Below are positions 17,437-26,173 of a stretch of DNA of 64,000 nt, one piece after another. The position numbers and the translations under genes are program-made. Origin of the DNA: JBKQVT01 sp963804825 (GTDB lineage: Bacteria > Planctomycetota > Planctomycetia > Pirellulales > Thermoguttaceae); assembly GCA_963804825.1 (NCBI GenBank), contig CAWDRV010000003.1:930001-994000 (forward strand). The letters run 5' to 3'. The stretch's first letter is position 1; each line of letters opens with the position of its first letter. The notes beneath the pieces were generated by a model. The model saw nothing but the letters and a program-made list of their open reading frames with translations, did no database searches and was not told the DNA's origin.

Positions 17437-18543
17437 GTGAACAAGAGGGCTGTCTATTTCATCAACCCCGCGGTGCTGGGAGCGATTTTGGGCGGATTTG
17501 TTTTCTTCGCGGCCACGTGTCGAGCGGACGTGGACGAAGGGCCTCCGCCCATCGAAGTACGGTTGGAGACGGCAAAATGGGTGGTGGTCGGCCAGGTTAC
17601 CAAGATCGACGCGTCGAAGGTTCAGCAGAACGACCCTGGCGTTCGCTGGGGACTTGCGACCGTTGCCGTGAAGGAGGTGCTGAAGGGCAGTGCCGTGAAG
17701 AGCATCGATTTCCCCGTCCCGACGGCCTTTACTCCGCCGGACTACGGAGGAACCCTGCAATTGTTCACCCATGAGGTTCTAGTCGGTCAGTCCGGAATAT
17801 GGGTCCAGGGCCAGCCCGCATTCTTCCTCTTCGAAGGCCAAAGGCCGGATGTGCGGCGGATTCTGCAGGCCCTGAAGGAGAAGAAATGGTCGGAGCCCGT
17901 CCACGGGCTGCGGGCTTGGGCGCTGGTGATCTATCCATACGACCCGAATTTGGCTGCTCACGGCGCCGGAATGCCCGCACGATTCCCGACGGTTCATCCT
18001 GGGTTGCCGGGAATCATCTTTGCCGTCAAAAATGTTTCCGATGCGGACATTTACCTCCCGCTCGTGGAGTATCGGCATGACGCGGCGGCGGCGCCGGGCT
18101 TCTTCACGGCGACGGTCAAGGGCGCCGGCGGCAAAACGCTTGAGTTTTCGCTCGACGCTGCGCATCCACGGTCTAAACGCATCCCGTGTGCGAAGCTCTC
18201 ACCCGGCGAGACAACCTATGTTCATCCCGGACAATGGCGGAGAGACAAGCTGAGTCCTGGAAAATATTCGGCGGTCGTGACCTACAAGAACGATCGGGCG
18301 GACGGTGAAGTACGTGACGGGTCATCGCCCCCGCCGGTTACGGCTTGGACCGGCGAGCTGAAGGCCCCGCCGGTCGAGTTCACGCTCACCGCGGATGATA
18401 TCAGGGGATGGAAGGACGCTCCTCAGCCGATCCCGCAAGTCGGTCCGCCGATCCCACAGGCCGCTCCCAAAGCCGCCGCGCCCTTGCCACCCGACCCCCT
18501 GACCCCTGTTCCCACGACCTTTCCTCCCGTGAAAGGTCGTTAG
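17437..18543 (+). CDS. Secreted hypothetical protein
   Basis: 368 residues starting at GTG 17437, eight bases after AAGGAG. The frame is open upstream through the R2 repeat, but no ribosome site supports an earlier start. A signal peptide (residues 1-31, AVLGAILGGFVFFAATCRA) is followed by a domain that may sense or bind at the surface (WVVVGQVTKID, VAVKEVLKGSAVKSIDFPVP, a pattern seen in many secreted planctomycete proteins), a beta-rich part (VKNVSDADIYLPLVEYRHD), and a Pro-rich tail. No catalytic motif recognised. It ends 3 bases before the convergent nadC stop. Confidence 0.7.
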   Translation: MNKRAVYFINPAVLGAILGGFVFFAATCRADVDEGPPPIEVRLETAKWVVVGQVTKIDASKVQQNDPGVRWGLATVAVKEVLKGSAVKSIDFPVPTAFTPPDYGGTLQLFTHEVLVGQSGIWVQGQPAFFLFEGQRPDVRRILQALKEKKWSEPVHGLRAWALVIYPYDPNLAAHGAGMPARFPTVHPGLPGIIFAVKNVSDADIYLPLVEYRHDAAAAPGFFTATVKGAGGKTLEFSLDAAHPRSKRIPCAKLSPGETTYVHPGQWRRDKLSPGKYSAVVTYKNDRADGEVRDGSSPPPVTAWTGELKAPPVEFTLTADDIRGWKDAPQPIPQVGPPIPQAAPKAAAPLPPDPLTPVPTTFPPVKGR

Positions 18544-18546
18544 TCG

Positions 18547-19515
18547 TCACGCCCTCGGCCCGGCGGAGAGCCAATCCAGGCCGATGTCCAAGGCCACGGC
18601 CGAATGCGTCAGCGCGCCGACGCTGATCCGCTCGACGCCGCTTTCGGCGATGCGGCGGACGCTGCCGAGGTCCACGCGGCCGGACGCCTCCAACTCGACG
18701 GCCGGACCGACGGCGTCGCGCCGGGCGACGGCCTGGCGGAGTTCGCCCGGCTGCATGTTGTCCAGCAGCACCAGGTCCGGATGGGCGGCCAACACCGCGT
18801 CGAGCTGATCGAGCGAATCCACTTCGACCTCGACGATCATCGTCGCAGCGGCGTCCGCGGCCGCCTGTTCCTGGAGGAAGCGGCGGGCGAGTCCGACGGC
18901 CTCGGCGGGCGTGTAGCGGGCGGCGTCGGTCGCCGTCGGCGTCGGCGTCGCCGACGATTGCGAACCGAAGACCAAGTGATTGTCCTTGATGAGGACGGCC
19001 TCGAACAAGCCGGTGCGATGGTTCCAACCACCGCCGCAGCGGACGGCGTATTTCTCCAGCCGGCGCCAGCCGGGGGCGGTCTTGCGGGTATCGTGGATTC
19101 GGGCCTTGGTTCCGGCCACCGCATCGACGTATTTCCGCGTCAAGGTGGCGATGCCCGACAGGCGGCCCAGCAGGTTCAACAGCACCCGTTCGGCGGCCAG
19201 GATGCCCCGGGCCGGCCCTTCGACGACGCCCAACGGCGCGCCGCGCTCGACCAGCCGGCCGTCCTCAGTTTCCGGCGACCAGCGGAGGCGGGAATCATAG
19301 GCTTCCAGCGTGGTCTGGACGGCCGGCAGGCCGGCGACCACTCCGGTCTGTCGCACGACGACCACCGCCCGGCCCGTGGCCGGCTCCGGCACCAGCGCCC
19401 TGCTGGTCCAATCGCCCTGTTGGCCGAGGTCCTCGCGGACCGCTAATTCCAGCAACCGCTGCCAATCGGCCCGAAGCTGGGCGTCCCAAGTGACTTGATG
19501 GAATTCCTTGGTCAT
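18547..19515 (-). CDS. nadC: Nicotinate-nucleotide pyrophosphorylase (carboxylating) NadC
   Basis: Converts quinolinate and PRPP to nicotinate mononucleotide in NAD synthesis. REDLGQQGDWTSRAL, AERVLLNLLGRLSGIATLT, DTRKTAPGWRRLEKYAVRCG and NHRTGLFEAVLIKDNH are highly conserved active-site segments; VEVEVDSLDQL and LEASGRVDLGSVRRIAESG follow. About 322 residues with the intact frame. A short low-complexity stretch SSATPTPTATD sits after the KDNH loop. The stop abuts the convergent gene to the right. Confidence 0.96.
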   Translation of the reverse strand: MTKEFHQVTWDAQLRADWQRLLELAVREDLGQQGDWTSRALVPEPATGRAVVVVRQTGVVAGLPAVQTTLEAYDSRLRWSPETEDGRLVERGAPLGVVEGPARGILAAERVLLNLLGRLSGIATLTRKYVDAVAGTKARIHDTRKTAPGWRRLEKYAVRCGGGWNHRTGLFEAVLIKDNHLVFGSQSSATPTPTATDAARYTPAEAVGLARRFLQEQAAADAAATMIVEVEVDSLDQLDAVLAAHPDLVLLDNMQPGELRQAVARRDAVGPAVELEASGRVDLGSVRRIAESGVERISVGALTHSAVALDIGLDWLSAGPRA

Positions 19516-19662
19516 GGAAGGGGCATCCTTCTAAAAGACGGGGGGCCGTGGTCCTGGGCTTCCGTGGGGGATGCGTTTTCAACGCGGATTTATCATAATG
19601 ACATTACCGCGCGGTGCGAAGCCGCCCAGCGCGGAACCGACTCGTGAAGGGCGCGTCATTCC

Positions 19663-20064
19663 ATGTCGGACAAGGCCTCCGATCCGCCGCCGCACTGGCT
19701 GCTTCACCGCGCCGACCAGGCGGCCGTGGCGGTCTTGGTGGCGGCCGCGCTGTCGGCGACGATCGGCTGGTGGATTGCCCAAGGCGGTCCGCGGGGGCGG
19801 CTGATCGAAGTGGATCGGGCCGAGCCGCAGACCGCCCGGTTCCAGGTCGATGTCAATCAGGCCGATTGGGCCGAATTGGCCAACCTGCCGGGCGTCGGCT
19901 CGACGTTGGCGCATCGGATCGTGGATTGCCGGCGTGCCGGCGGCCCATTCCTCGATCACGAGGACCTGCGGCGGCGGGTCCGCGGCATCGGTCCCAGGAC
20001 CCTGGAAACCATGCGGCCGTATCTGCTTCCCATGCCCCCCAGTGGGGCCGTAGCGGGGAAGTAG
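19663..20064 (+). CDS. ComEA-like helix-hairpin-helix protein
   Basis: 133 residues with one N-terminal membrane helix (AAVAVLVAAALSATIGWWIA) and a C-terminal (HhH)2 DNA-binding domain: QVDVNQADWAELANLPGVGS, LAHRIVDCRRAGGPF and LRRRVRGIGPRTLETMRPYL. ComEA proteins bind incoming DNA at the outer face of the membrane during uptake; this one lacks the longer linker of Gram-positive ComEA. The ATG at 19663 is inside a strong reading frame. Alone, with no other competence gene nearby. Confidence 0.75.
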   Translation: MSDKASDPPPHWLLHRADQAAVAVLVAAALSATIGWWIAQGGPRGRLIEVDRAEPQTARFQVDVNQADWAELANLPGVGSTLAHRIVDCRRAGGPFLDHEDLRRRVRGIGPRTLETMRPYLLPMPPSGAVAGK

Positions 20065-20323
20065 GGGCCCATGGGCTGTCCCGGAGAATATGTGGGAATA
20101 AACTGCCGCGGAGGTTGCGAACAGTCAGGTGGAGCGAAAAAAGAGGCATCGCCCGAAGGGGGGCCTCTCTCTCCAGGGAACTCCTTGACAATCGCCGTGG
20201 ATTGTAGGAATATAGATGGATTAGGCACATTTTTCGGACGCTGCCGCGAGAGTCCCCTGCGCAGCCTTCTGCGGGACATGGCGTGAAGAGAGCGGCGGCC
20301 TGAGAGCAACAAGGGAGCAATCT

Positions 20324-21142
20324 ATGCGGACAGAGTGGCGCGTGGGTCGAAGGTGGGTCTGGTTGGCGTTGATCCTCTTGGTCTTCTCCGTGCTGGTGAT
20401 CAACGCGACGTCGAATTACTCCTTGGCGGCCCCCGATGAGACGAGTTCGGGGACGGCGTCAACCGGAGAGCCGAAGGTGCTGGAGTCGGTTTTCTGGTGG
20501 TTCATCCGCTGCTCCGGGCTCATCGGGTTGGTCATCCTGGTGCTGTCGGTCTGGTTCGTCGCCACGATCGCCCGGATGTTCATGGAACTGCGTCTGGTGA
20601 CCGCCATGCCCCCGGAGGTGATCAGTCGTTGCGAGGGGATGTTGGAGCAGCGCGATTTCAAGGGCATCTTCAACGTGGTCAAGGAAGACGACTCGTATTT
20701 CAGCCGCGTGCTGGTGACGGGGATCACGGAATTGCCCAACGGCGTGAGCGAGGCTCGCGAGTCGATGGAGCGGGTGGCCGACATGTTGACGGCGGAAATG
20801 GACAAGAAGATCAGCATGTTTTCCGTGTTGGGGACGTTGGGGCCCATGATCGGGCTATTGGGCACGCTCATGGGGATGATCCACAGCTTCGGCGAGATCG
20901 CGCGGGGCGGCGTTGCCTTGGATACCACCAAGGTGGCCACGGGTATTTCGGAAGCCTTGTTGCTGACGTTCGAGGGTGTGGGTTTGGCGGTGCCGGCGAT
21001 CTATTTCTTCTCGTTCTTCCGGAACCGGGTGTCGCTGATTTCGGTGACGGCCCTGACTCGGGCCGACGAGTTCCTGCGGCACTTCGCCCAAGCGGCCCGG
21101 ATGAAGACGGCCCCCGCCGCCCCCGCCCGCGCCAAGGCATGA
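20324..21142 (+). CDS. MotA/TolQ/ExbB proton channel protein
   Basis: 272 residues; proton-conducting motor subunit in the inner membrane. An N-terminal hydrophobic segment (about 12-35) precedes TM helices at about 62-85 (GLIGLVILVLSVWFVATIA), 160-185 (LGTLGPMIGLLGTLMGMIHS) and 203-225 (EALLLTFEGVGLAVPAIYFF). The last two carry the small residues and Thr of the ExbB/TolQ pore. GGGAG lies seven bases before the ATG. First gene of a tight operon with three ExbD genes; gap to the next is 10 bases. Extra N-terminal segment compared with E. coli ExbB. Confidence 0.92.
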   Translation: MRTEWRVGRRWVWLALILLVFSVLVINATSNYSLAAPDETSSGTASTGEPKVLESVFWWFIRCSGLIGLVILVLSVWFVATIARMFMELRLVTAMPPEVISRCEGMLEQRDFKGIFNVVKEDDSYFSRVLVTGITELPNGVSEARESMERVADMLTAEMDKKISMFSVLGTLGPMIGLLGTLMGMIHSFGEIARGGVALDTTKVATGISEALLLTFEGVGLAVPAIYFFSFFRNRVSLISVTALTRADEFLRHFAQAARMKTAPAAPARAKA

Positions 21143-21152
21143 GGGGATCGTT

Positions 21153-21659
21153 ATGTCCGGCTCTGTATCCAGTGAGAGAATCACGCCGAACTTGACGCCC
21201 ATCCTGGACATGGTGTTCCAGTTGATCACGTTCTTCATGCTCGTGATCAATTTCAAGGCGGCCGAATTGGACCAGACGCTGACGCTGCCGGTGGTCGGTT
21301 CCGCCGCGCCGGTTCTAAAATCGGCCGGGTCGTACCTCGTGCTCAACATCAAGCAAGACGACAAGCATCCCGAGGGCTTCCTGGCGGTCTACGGCAACGT
21401 GTACTACAAGGACGCCATCGACAACTTCATCAAGGGCAGGGGCGAGGTGCATCGGGCGGCCGCCAATCTCACCCTCGATGATGTCCACGGGGTCGACAAG
21501 GAGGGCCAGAAGGTGGCCGAGAAGGAGATACCGACCACGGTCATCATCCGCGCCGATCAGACGACGCCGTTCCACTGCGTCAACCGCATCATCGGCCTCT
21601 GCCAGGACAATGGCTACCGCTCGTTCGCGTTGAAAACCAAGTACACCAAGCCGAAGTAG
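21153..21659 (+). CDS. ExbD/TolR-type protein 1
   Basis: 168 residues, one N-terminal TM helix and a periplasmic domain. NLTPILDMVFQLITFFMLV contains the proton-carrying Asp of ExbD/TolR. The periplasmic part ends with PTTVIIRADQTTPFHCVNRI and IIGLCQDNGYRSFAL, the usual beta-alpha ExbD ending. It is more diverged from the next two ExbD proteins than they are from each other. Gap to the next gene is 8 bases. Confidence 0.92.
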   Translation: MSGSVSSERITPNLTPILDMVFQLITFFMLVINFKAAELDQTLTLPVVGSAAPVLKSAGSYLVLNIKQDDKHPEGFLAVYGNVYYKDAIDNFIKGRGEVHRAAANLTLDDVHGVDKEGQKVAEKEIPTTVIIRADQTTPFHCVNRIIGLCQDNGYRSFALKTKYTKPK

Positions 21660-21667
21660 CCAGCCCC

Positions 21668-22189
21668 ATGAGCCGCCGGAAACATAGAGGCCAGCAGGAA
21701 GTAGAACTGAACATGGCGTCCATGCTCGACATGGCGTTCCAGTTGTTGGCGTTCTTCGTCCTGACGTTTCGCCCGCCGCCCCTGGAGGGCCAGATCAGCC
21801 TGCGATTGCCGCCGGCGAAAATGGTCGCCAACCCGACCGGCAAGAACGAGGCCGGCGATCAGGACAAAACGCCCGTCGATATCAAGGGCGTCAATACGCT
21901 CACCATCACCGTCAGCGCCAAGAAAAACGGCGACATCGATTTCGCGAACAATACGACCGGCGTGGGCAACCAACCGGTGACAAGCCTTGCCGAACTCAGC
22001 GCGAAGCTGCAGGGCATCCTCAAGAACCCCGACAGCCCGTTCGAGCAGGTCATCGTTCAGTCGAGTCCCGGGCTGCGTTACGGCGAGTTGATGCAGGTGG
22101 TCAACGTGTGCACGCGACAAAAAATCTCGGACGGAAGCGGCGGCACGAAGAAACTGGACAAGTTGAGTTTCGAGGAAATGCCCAAGTAG
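21668..22189 (+). CDS. ExbD/TolR-type protein 2
   Basis: 173 residues. The TM helix MASMLDMAFQLLAFFVLTF carries the conserved Asp; PPPLEGQISLRLPPAK follows at the membrane exit. The periplasmic domain has FEQVIVQSSPGLRYGELMQV, shared almost word for word with the next gene, so the two are tandem paralogues. It sits in the same operon as ExbB. Confidence 0.92.
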   Translation: MSRRKHRGQQEVELNMASMLDMAFQLLAFFVLTFRPPPLEGQISLRLPPAKMVANPTGKNEAGDQDKTPVDIKGVNTLTITVSAKKNGDIDFANNTTGVGNQPVTSLAELSAKLQGILKNPDSPFEQVIVQSSPGLRYGELMQVVNVCTRQKISDGSGGTKKLDKLSFEEMPK

Positions 22190-22376
22190 ACGCCAAGCGA
22201 GGTTCGCGGCGAGAGAACAAGAGAAGCGGATTCACGGCCGCGGGCGCGCGCCCCCCGGGGAACAAGGGCGCCAGGGGCCGCAAGCCACGCCCTGCAAGGC
22301 AATCAAGGGCGTGACGTGCGACCGCGGTTTTCGCCGGAGGGGGCGAAAAGCGCGGGTCGGAGAGGAGAGGGCGACG

Positions 22377-22880
22377 ATGAGCGGCAGGAACAGGTCGCAG
22401 CAGGACGTGGAGTTGAACATGGCCTCCATGCTCGACATGGCGTTCCAGTTGCTGGCGTTCTTCGTCCTGACGTTTCAGCCGCCCCCGCTGGAAAGCCAAA
22501 TCAGTCTGCGGCTGCCCCCGCTCCGGGGCGGCGCGACCGGCGGCGCCGACCAAGAAGTCCTCCCCGACCCCAAACTCGACACGCTCACCGTGAGCGTCTT
22601 TTCCCGCAGCGGGAACATCGATTTGCTGGGCGTTGCCGGGCAGGAGGTCAAGGACCTCCCCGAATTGAACGGCAAGCTGGCGGCCATCTTCAAGAACGCC
22701 GACAACCCCTTCCAACAGGTGGTCGTCAGGTCGAGTCCCAAGCTCCGTTACGGCGAGTTGATGCAAGTGGTCAACGTGTGTACGCACCAAAAATTCCCTG
22801 ACGGCAAGAAACTGGACAAGCTTAGTTTCGCCGAGCTTCCCGAGACCAACAACCATGAACGATGGAACGTAGGACAGTAG
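22377..22880 (+). CDS. ExbD/TolR-type protein 3
   Basis: 167 residues, ATG at 22377 after GGAGAGG. MASMLDMAFQLLAFFVLTF is identical to protein 2 in the Asp-bearing helix. QISLRLPPL, FQQVVVRSSPKLRYGELMQV and VNVCTHQKFPDGKKLDKLSF are also shared. The 190-base gap before it contains no gene, only a GC-rich stretch. The last 19 bases overlap the next gene. Confidence 0.92.
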   Translation: MSGRNRSQQDVELNMASMLDMAFQLLAFFVLTFQPPPLESQISLRLPPLRGGATGGADQEVLPDPKLDTLTVSVFSRSGNIDLLGVAGQEVKDLPELNGKLAAIFKNADNPFQQVVVRSSPKLRYGELMQVVNVCTHQKFPDGKKLDKLSFAELPETNNHERWNVGQ

Positions 22881-24205
22881 GGTACAGTCCCGTTCCTCTT
22901 CGGAACCGAGCTGCTATGCGACGCCGCGTGAGAGATTATCCCCAGGGAGGCATATTTCGCAGCTACGAATTATCGCGGCTGATGGCGATGATCGGCATGT
23001 TGGTCATCCTGGGGATGATTATTTACCGTGCCGCAAAGCCGGAAACGTGGCGAGGGCTTATTCCTGATCCGGGCGACGAGAAGGCCGCGGCGGCCGGTGC
23101 CTCCGCTGATGTGGAACACGCCCCCAAACCGAACGCTGCAACGCCCAAGCAGGAAAAATCGAAACCGGAAAAGCTTGCTGCCGCGAACCCTGCTGCCGTG
23201 AGGCCTGCTGCCGCGAACCCTGCTCCCGAAGCGTCCGCTGCCCCGAAGCCGAAGGCCAAAGACTCTGCTGCCGAGAGACTCGAGTCGGACAGGCGGGCGG
23301 CGGAGAAGCTGGCGGCGGAGAAGCGGGCGGCAAAAGAGCCCACGCCGAAAAACGACTCTTCGTTGACCGCGACCGGTCCCTATGACGAGGATCCCGCGGA
23401 AATCATGGCGATGGAGATGGATCGCGAGGCGATTGGCGACTACGAGATGAAGATGGATGGCAGTGAAATGGACGCCTACAAGCGGTGCCTGAAGTGGGCC
23501 AAGAATCAGCCTTGGGCCTTGCTCGAAAAGCGGGCGAAAAAGAACGCGACGCTCGACGACTTTTACAGCGATCCGGACAAGCTTCGGATGCAATTGGTCG
23601 AACTCAATCTGGATGTCCAGTTGGTCCAGCGGTGTGAGAAAGTGCCGGGCATCAAGGATCAACTCTATGAAATTTGGGGGTCCAGGGAGGGATCGGGCAA
23701 TCGCCTCTACACGGCCATCGTGATCGACAAGCCCCCGGACATGCCCGCCGGCAAGGTCCATCTAACGGCCAAGGTGATCGGGTACTTTTTCAAGTTGCAG
23801 TCCTACGAGCCTGCGAATGCCAAACCCAACGCCAAACCCCTGTCTGCCCCGCTGGTGATCGGGCGGATCCAATGGCGGGCCGCACCCCCCGCCAGTAGTG
23901 GATTGGCCGGCCTTGGATTGGTGTTGGTGCTCGCGACGGGCGTGGTCGTGGTGCTCGTGGTTCTGGGGGCGATGTTCATGGGGCGCAAGCGTTCGCTGGT
24001 GGCTTCGTCGCTGGCGGTCGGCCGCGACCCGAGTTCCCCCACTTTGGAGGACTGGCTCGAACGGCCAACCGACCCGGAGGGGATCCTTTTGGGGAATAAT
24101 TTCCCCGGCAACGGCGATTCTAGTAATGGGGAATCAAACCACGAAGGCACCGGGGCCGGGGGCCCTCCCACGTTTCCAGGTGACTTTGGTACAATAGGAA
24201 GGTAG
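22862..24205 (+). CDS. Membrane protein with TolA/TonB-like Ala-Lys-Pro region
   Basis: 447 residues from ATG 22862 (an alternative ATG is at 22916; neither has a strong ribosome site). TM helix at about 40-60 (LMAMIGMLVILGMIIY), then an 80-residue Ala/Lys/Pro/Glu-rich stretch with KPEKLAAANPAAVRPAAAN and AAEKLAAEKRAAKEP, like the periplasm-spanning parts of TonB and TolA. A globular part (about 165-330) has EMDAYKRCLKWAKNQPWALL and LVELNLDVQLVQRCEKVPGI. A second TM (GLGLVLVLATGVVVVLVVLG) and an acidic/Gly-rich cytoplasmic tail end it. I do not recognise the globular domain. Being in the ExbB-ExbD operon, it is probably an energised or anchoring part of that machine. Confidence 0.75.
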   Translation: MERRTVGYSPVPLRNRAAMRRRVRDYPQGGIFRSYELSRLMAMIGMLVILGMIIYRAAKPETWRGLIPDPGDEKAAAAGASADVEHAPKPNAATPKQEKSKPEKLAAANPAAVRPAAANPAPEASAAPKPKAKDSAAERLESDRRAAEKLAAEKRAAKEPTPKNDSSLTATGPYDEDPAEIMAMEMDREAIGDYEMKMDGSEMDAYKRCLKWAKNQPWALLEKRAKKNATLDDFYSDPDKLRMQLVELNLDVQLVQRCEKVPGIKDQLYEIWGSREGSGNRLYTAIVIDKPPDMPAGKVHLTAKVIGYFFKLQSYEPANAKPNAKPLSAPLVIGRIQWRAAPPASSGLAGLGLVLVLATGVVVVLVVLGAMFMGRKRSLVASSLAVGRDPSSPTLEDWLERPTDPEGILLGNNFPGNGDSSNGESNHEGTGAGGPPTFPGDFGTIGR

Positions 24206-24218
24206 AAGGTAGGGAGCC

Positions 24219-25997
24219 ATGGCGAAAGAACTCGAAAAGCCCGTCCTGGTCGAGGAAGAAGAACTCGACTTCGAGGATACGCTGTCGGAACGGTTTATGG
24301 ACTGGGTGCGTACCGACCTGATCTGGTACGCCGGCAGTTTCACGTTCCATTTGCTGCTGATGTCGTCGCTGCTTCTTTTCAGTGTCGGTTCCACGGTTGT
24401 GACGATCACGGATGAAACGACTTCGATCGAGGCGACGGAGAAGAAACCCGAGACGAAGCCCGAAACCGATCCCGTCCCCAAGGACAAGATGGACCTGGGC
24501 GAACCGCCTCTGGACCCCACCGAACTGAACACGGACACGCTCACGATGGAAAAGCCGGCGGTGCCGGAGGTGAAAGAGGAATACAACGATGAGAGCGAGC
24601 ACTTCGAGCATCGAGGCGGCGGCTCGTTGAGCGCCACCGCCGGGGACCCCACGCTGGGCAGCGGGGGCGGGCTCAACATCAAGGCTTGGGGGCCGGGGGC
24701 GAAAGTCACCGGCCCGGGCGGCGTCCAGGGCAAGGGGTTCGGCGGCAGCGGCTTGGGCGGCCGCGGCAGCGGCCATCGCGCGGCCCAAATCGGCACCGGC
24801 GGCGGAACCAAGCAAGGCGAAGCCGCCGTCGCTCTGGCCCTGAATTGGCTCTGGCGCCATCAAGATAAGTACGACGGCGGCTGGAGCTTCAACAATTACA
24901 AGAAACAGTGCTCCGATGGAAGCTGCACCGGCCAGGGCAGCGCGCATGCCGACGCCGGGGCCACCGGCATGGCCCTGTTGTGCTTCCTCGGCGCCGGGCA
25001 GACCCATAAGACCAAGGGCCCCTACCGCAGGAACATCGAGCAGGGGCTGATCTGGCTGGTTCGCCACCAGGACAGGAATGGCAACCTGGCCAAGAACAGC
25101 GACAACACAGGCTGCGTCTCGCCCATGTACTCGCATGGCTTGGCCACCATCGCCTTGTGCGAGGCGTACGGCCTGAGCGGCGACCACACCGTTGGCAATG
25201 CCGCTCAATCGGCCGTGGACTTCATCATTGCAGCCCAAAATAAGCAGGACAACGGTTGGCGATATAACCCCGGCGACCCCGGCGACACCTCGGTGGTCGG
25301 CTGGCAGATCATGGCCCTGAAGAGCGCCCAGATGGCCGGCCTGAACGTGGGCGGCTCCGGCGGCAGCGGTTCGATCTTCGAATTGGCCGGCAAGTGGCTC
25401 GACCTGGTCAAGACGGGCCCCTACGACAGCCAGTTCCAGTATCAACCGGGCAGCGGCGCCACGCCCCCGATGACCGCCGCGGGCCTGCTCTGCCGGCAGT
25501 ATCTGCACGCCAAACGCAGCGACCCCATGATGATCGAGGGCGTGAAGTATCTGATGAACAACATGCCGGACCTCAAGGCGCACAACGTCTACTACTGGTA
25601 CTACGCCACCCAGGTGGTCCACAACTTCACCGGCTACGAATGGGACACGTGGAACCGCGCCATGCGGAAATTGCTCATCACCACCCAAACCAGGGACAAG
25701 GACCGCTGCGCCAACGGGAGTTGGGATCCGGACAACCCCGCCAAGGACCAGTGGGGGCCCCAAGGCGGCCGGCACATGTTGACCGCCCTGTCCTGCCTGA
25801 CGCTGGAAATCTACTACCGCTATCTGCCGTTGTACAAGGTCGATGTGGAGGACAACGGCGCCGCGGCCCCCGCCGCGAAAGACGCCGGCAAAGACGCCAA
25901 GCCCAAGGACGACGACAAAGACGCCAAACCCAAGAACGGCGACAAAGACTCCAAGGACAACAAGGACGCGAAAAAGGCGATTGAGCGAGCGAACTGA
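24219..25997 (+). CDS. TonB-like transducer with periplasmic squalene-cyclase/prenyltransferase repeat domain
   Basis: 592 residues. An acidic cytoplasmic N-terminus (1-36), one TM (about 37-58) and a Lys/Pro/Glu-rich linker (72-130) resemble TonB. The TM reads SFTFHLLLMSSLLLFS: Ser40, His44, Leu51 and Ser55 have the same spacing as Ser16, His20, Leu27 and Ser31 of E. coli TonB. A Gly-rich stretch (about 135-205) leads to a C-terminal domain with prenyltransferase/squalene-oxidase-type alpha repeats: ALNWLWRHQDKYDGGWSF, GLIWLVRHQDRNGNL, AVDFIIAAQNKQDNGWRY, GGRHMLTALSCLTLEIYYRY. A Lys/Asp-rich tail follows. It is probably driven by the ExbB/ExbD motor encoded just upstream. Substrate unknown; the catalytic Asp-rich DXDD cyclase motif was not found, so it may bind rather than catalyse. 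Confidence 0.8.
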   Translation: MAKELEKPVLVEEEELDFEDTLSERFMDWVRTDLIWYAGSFTFHLLLMSSLLLFSVGSTVVTITDETTSIEATEKKPETKPETDPVPKDKMDLGEPPLDPTELNTDTLTMEKPAVPEVKEEYNDESEHFEHRGGGSLSATAGDPTLGSGGGLNIKAWGPGAKVTGPGGVQGKGFGGSGLGGRGSGHRAAQIGTGGGTKQGEAAVALALNWLWRHQDKYDGGWSFNNYKKQCSDGSCTGQGSAHADAGATGMALLCFLGAGQTHKTKGPYRRNIEQGLIWLVRHQDRNGNLAKNSDNTGCVSPMYSHGLATIALCEAYGLSGDHTVGNAAQSAVDFIIAAQNKQDNGWRYNPGDPGDTSVVGWQIMALKSAQMAGLNVGGSGGSGSIFELAGKWLDLVKTGPYDSQFQYQPGSGATPPMTAAGLLCRQYLHAKRSDPMMIEGVKYLMNNMPDLKAHNVYYWYYATQVVHNFTGYEWDTWNRAMRKLLITTQTRDKDRCANGSWDPDNPAKDQWGPQGGRHMLTALSCLTLEIYYRYLPLYKVDVEDNGAAAPAAKDAGKDAKPKDDDKDAKPKNGDKDSKDNKDAKKAIERAN

Positions 25998-26173
25998 AAA
26001 CGGCCTGCCGCGGGTGGTCGCCGACCGCGTTGCAGCGATGAATAGCCTGTCGGAACGACCCGTTCCGATCCATTCTCCGCCGCATCCGCTCCGGCCCATC
26101 TCCGTGGGCGAGGCGGTTGCGGCGTAGTCGTTGATATCCGAAGGAAGTACACTGGCATTGCAGCAGGAATTCC

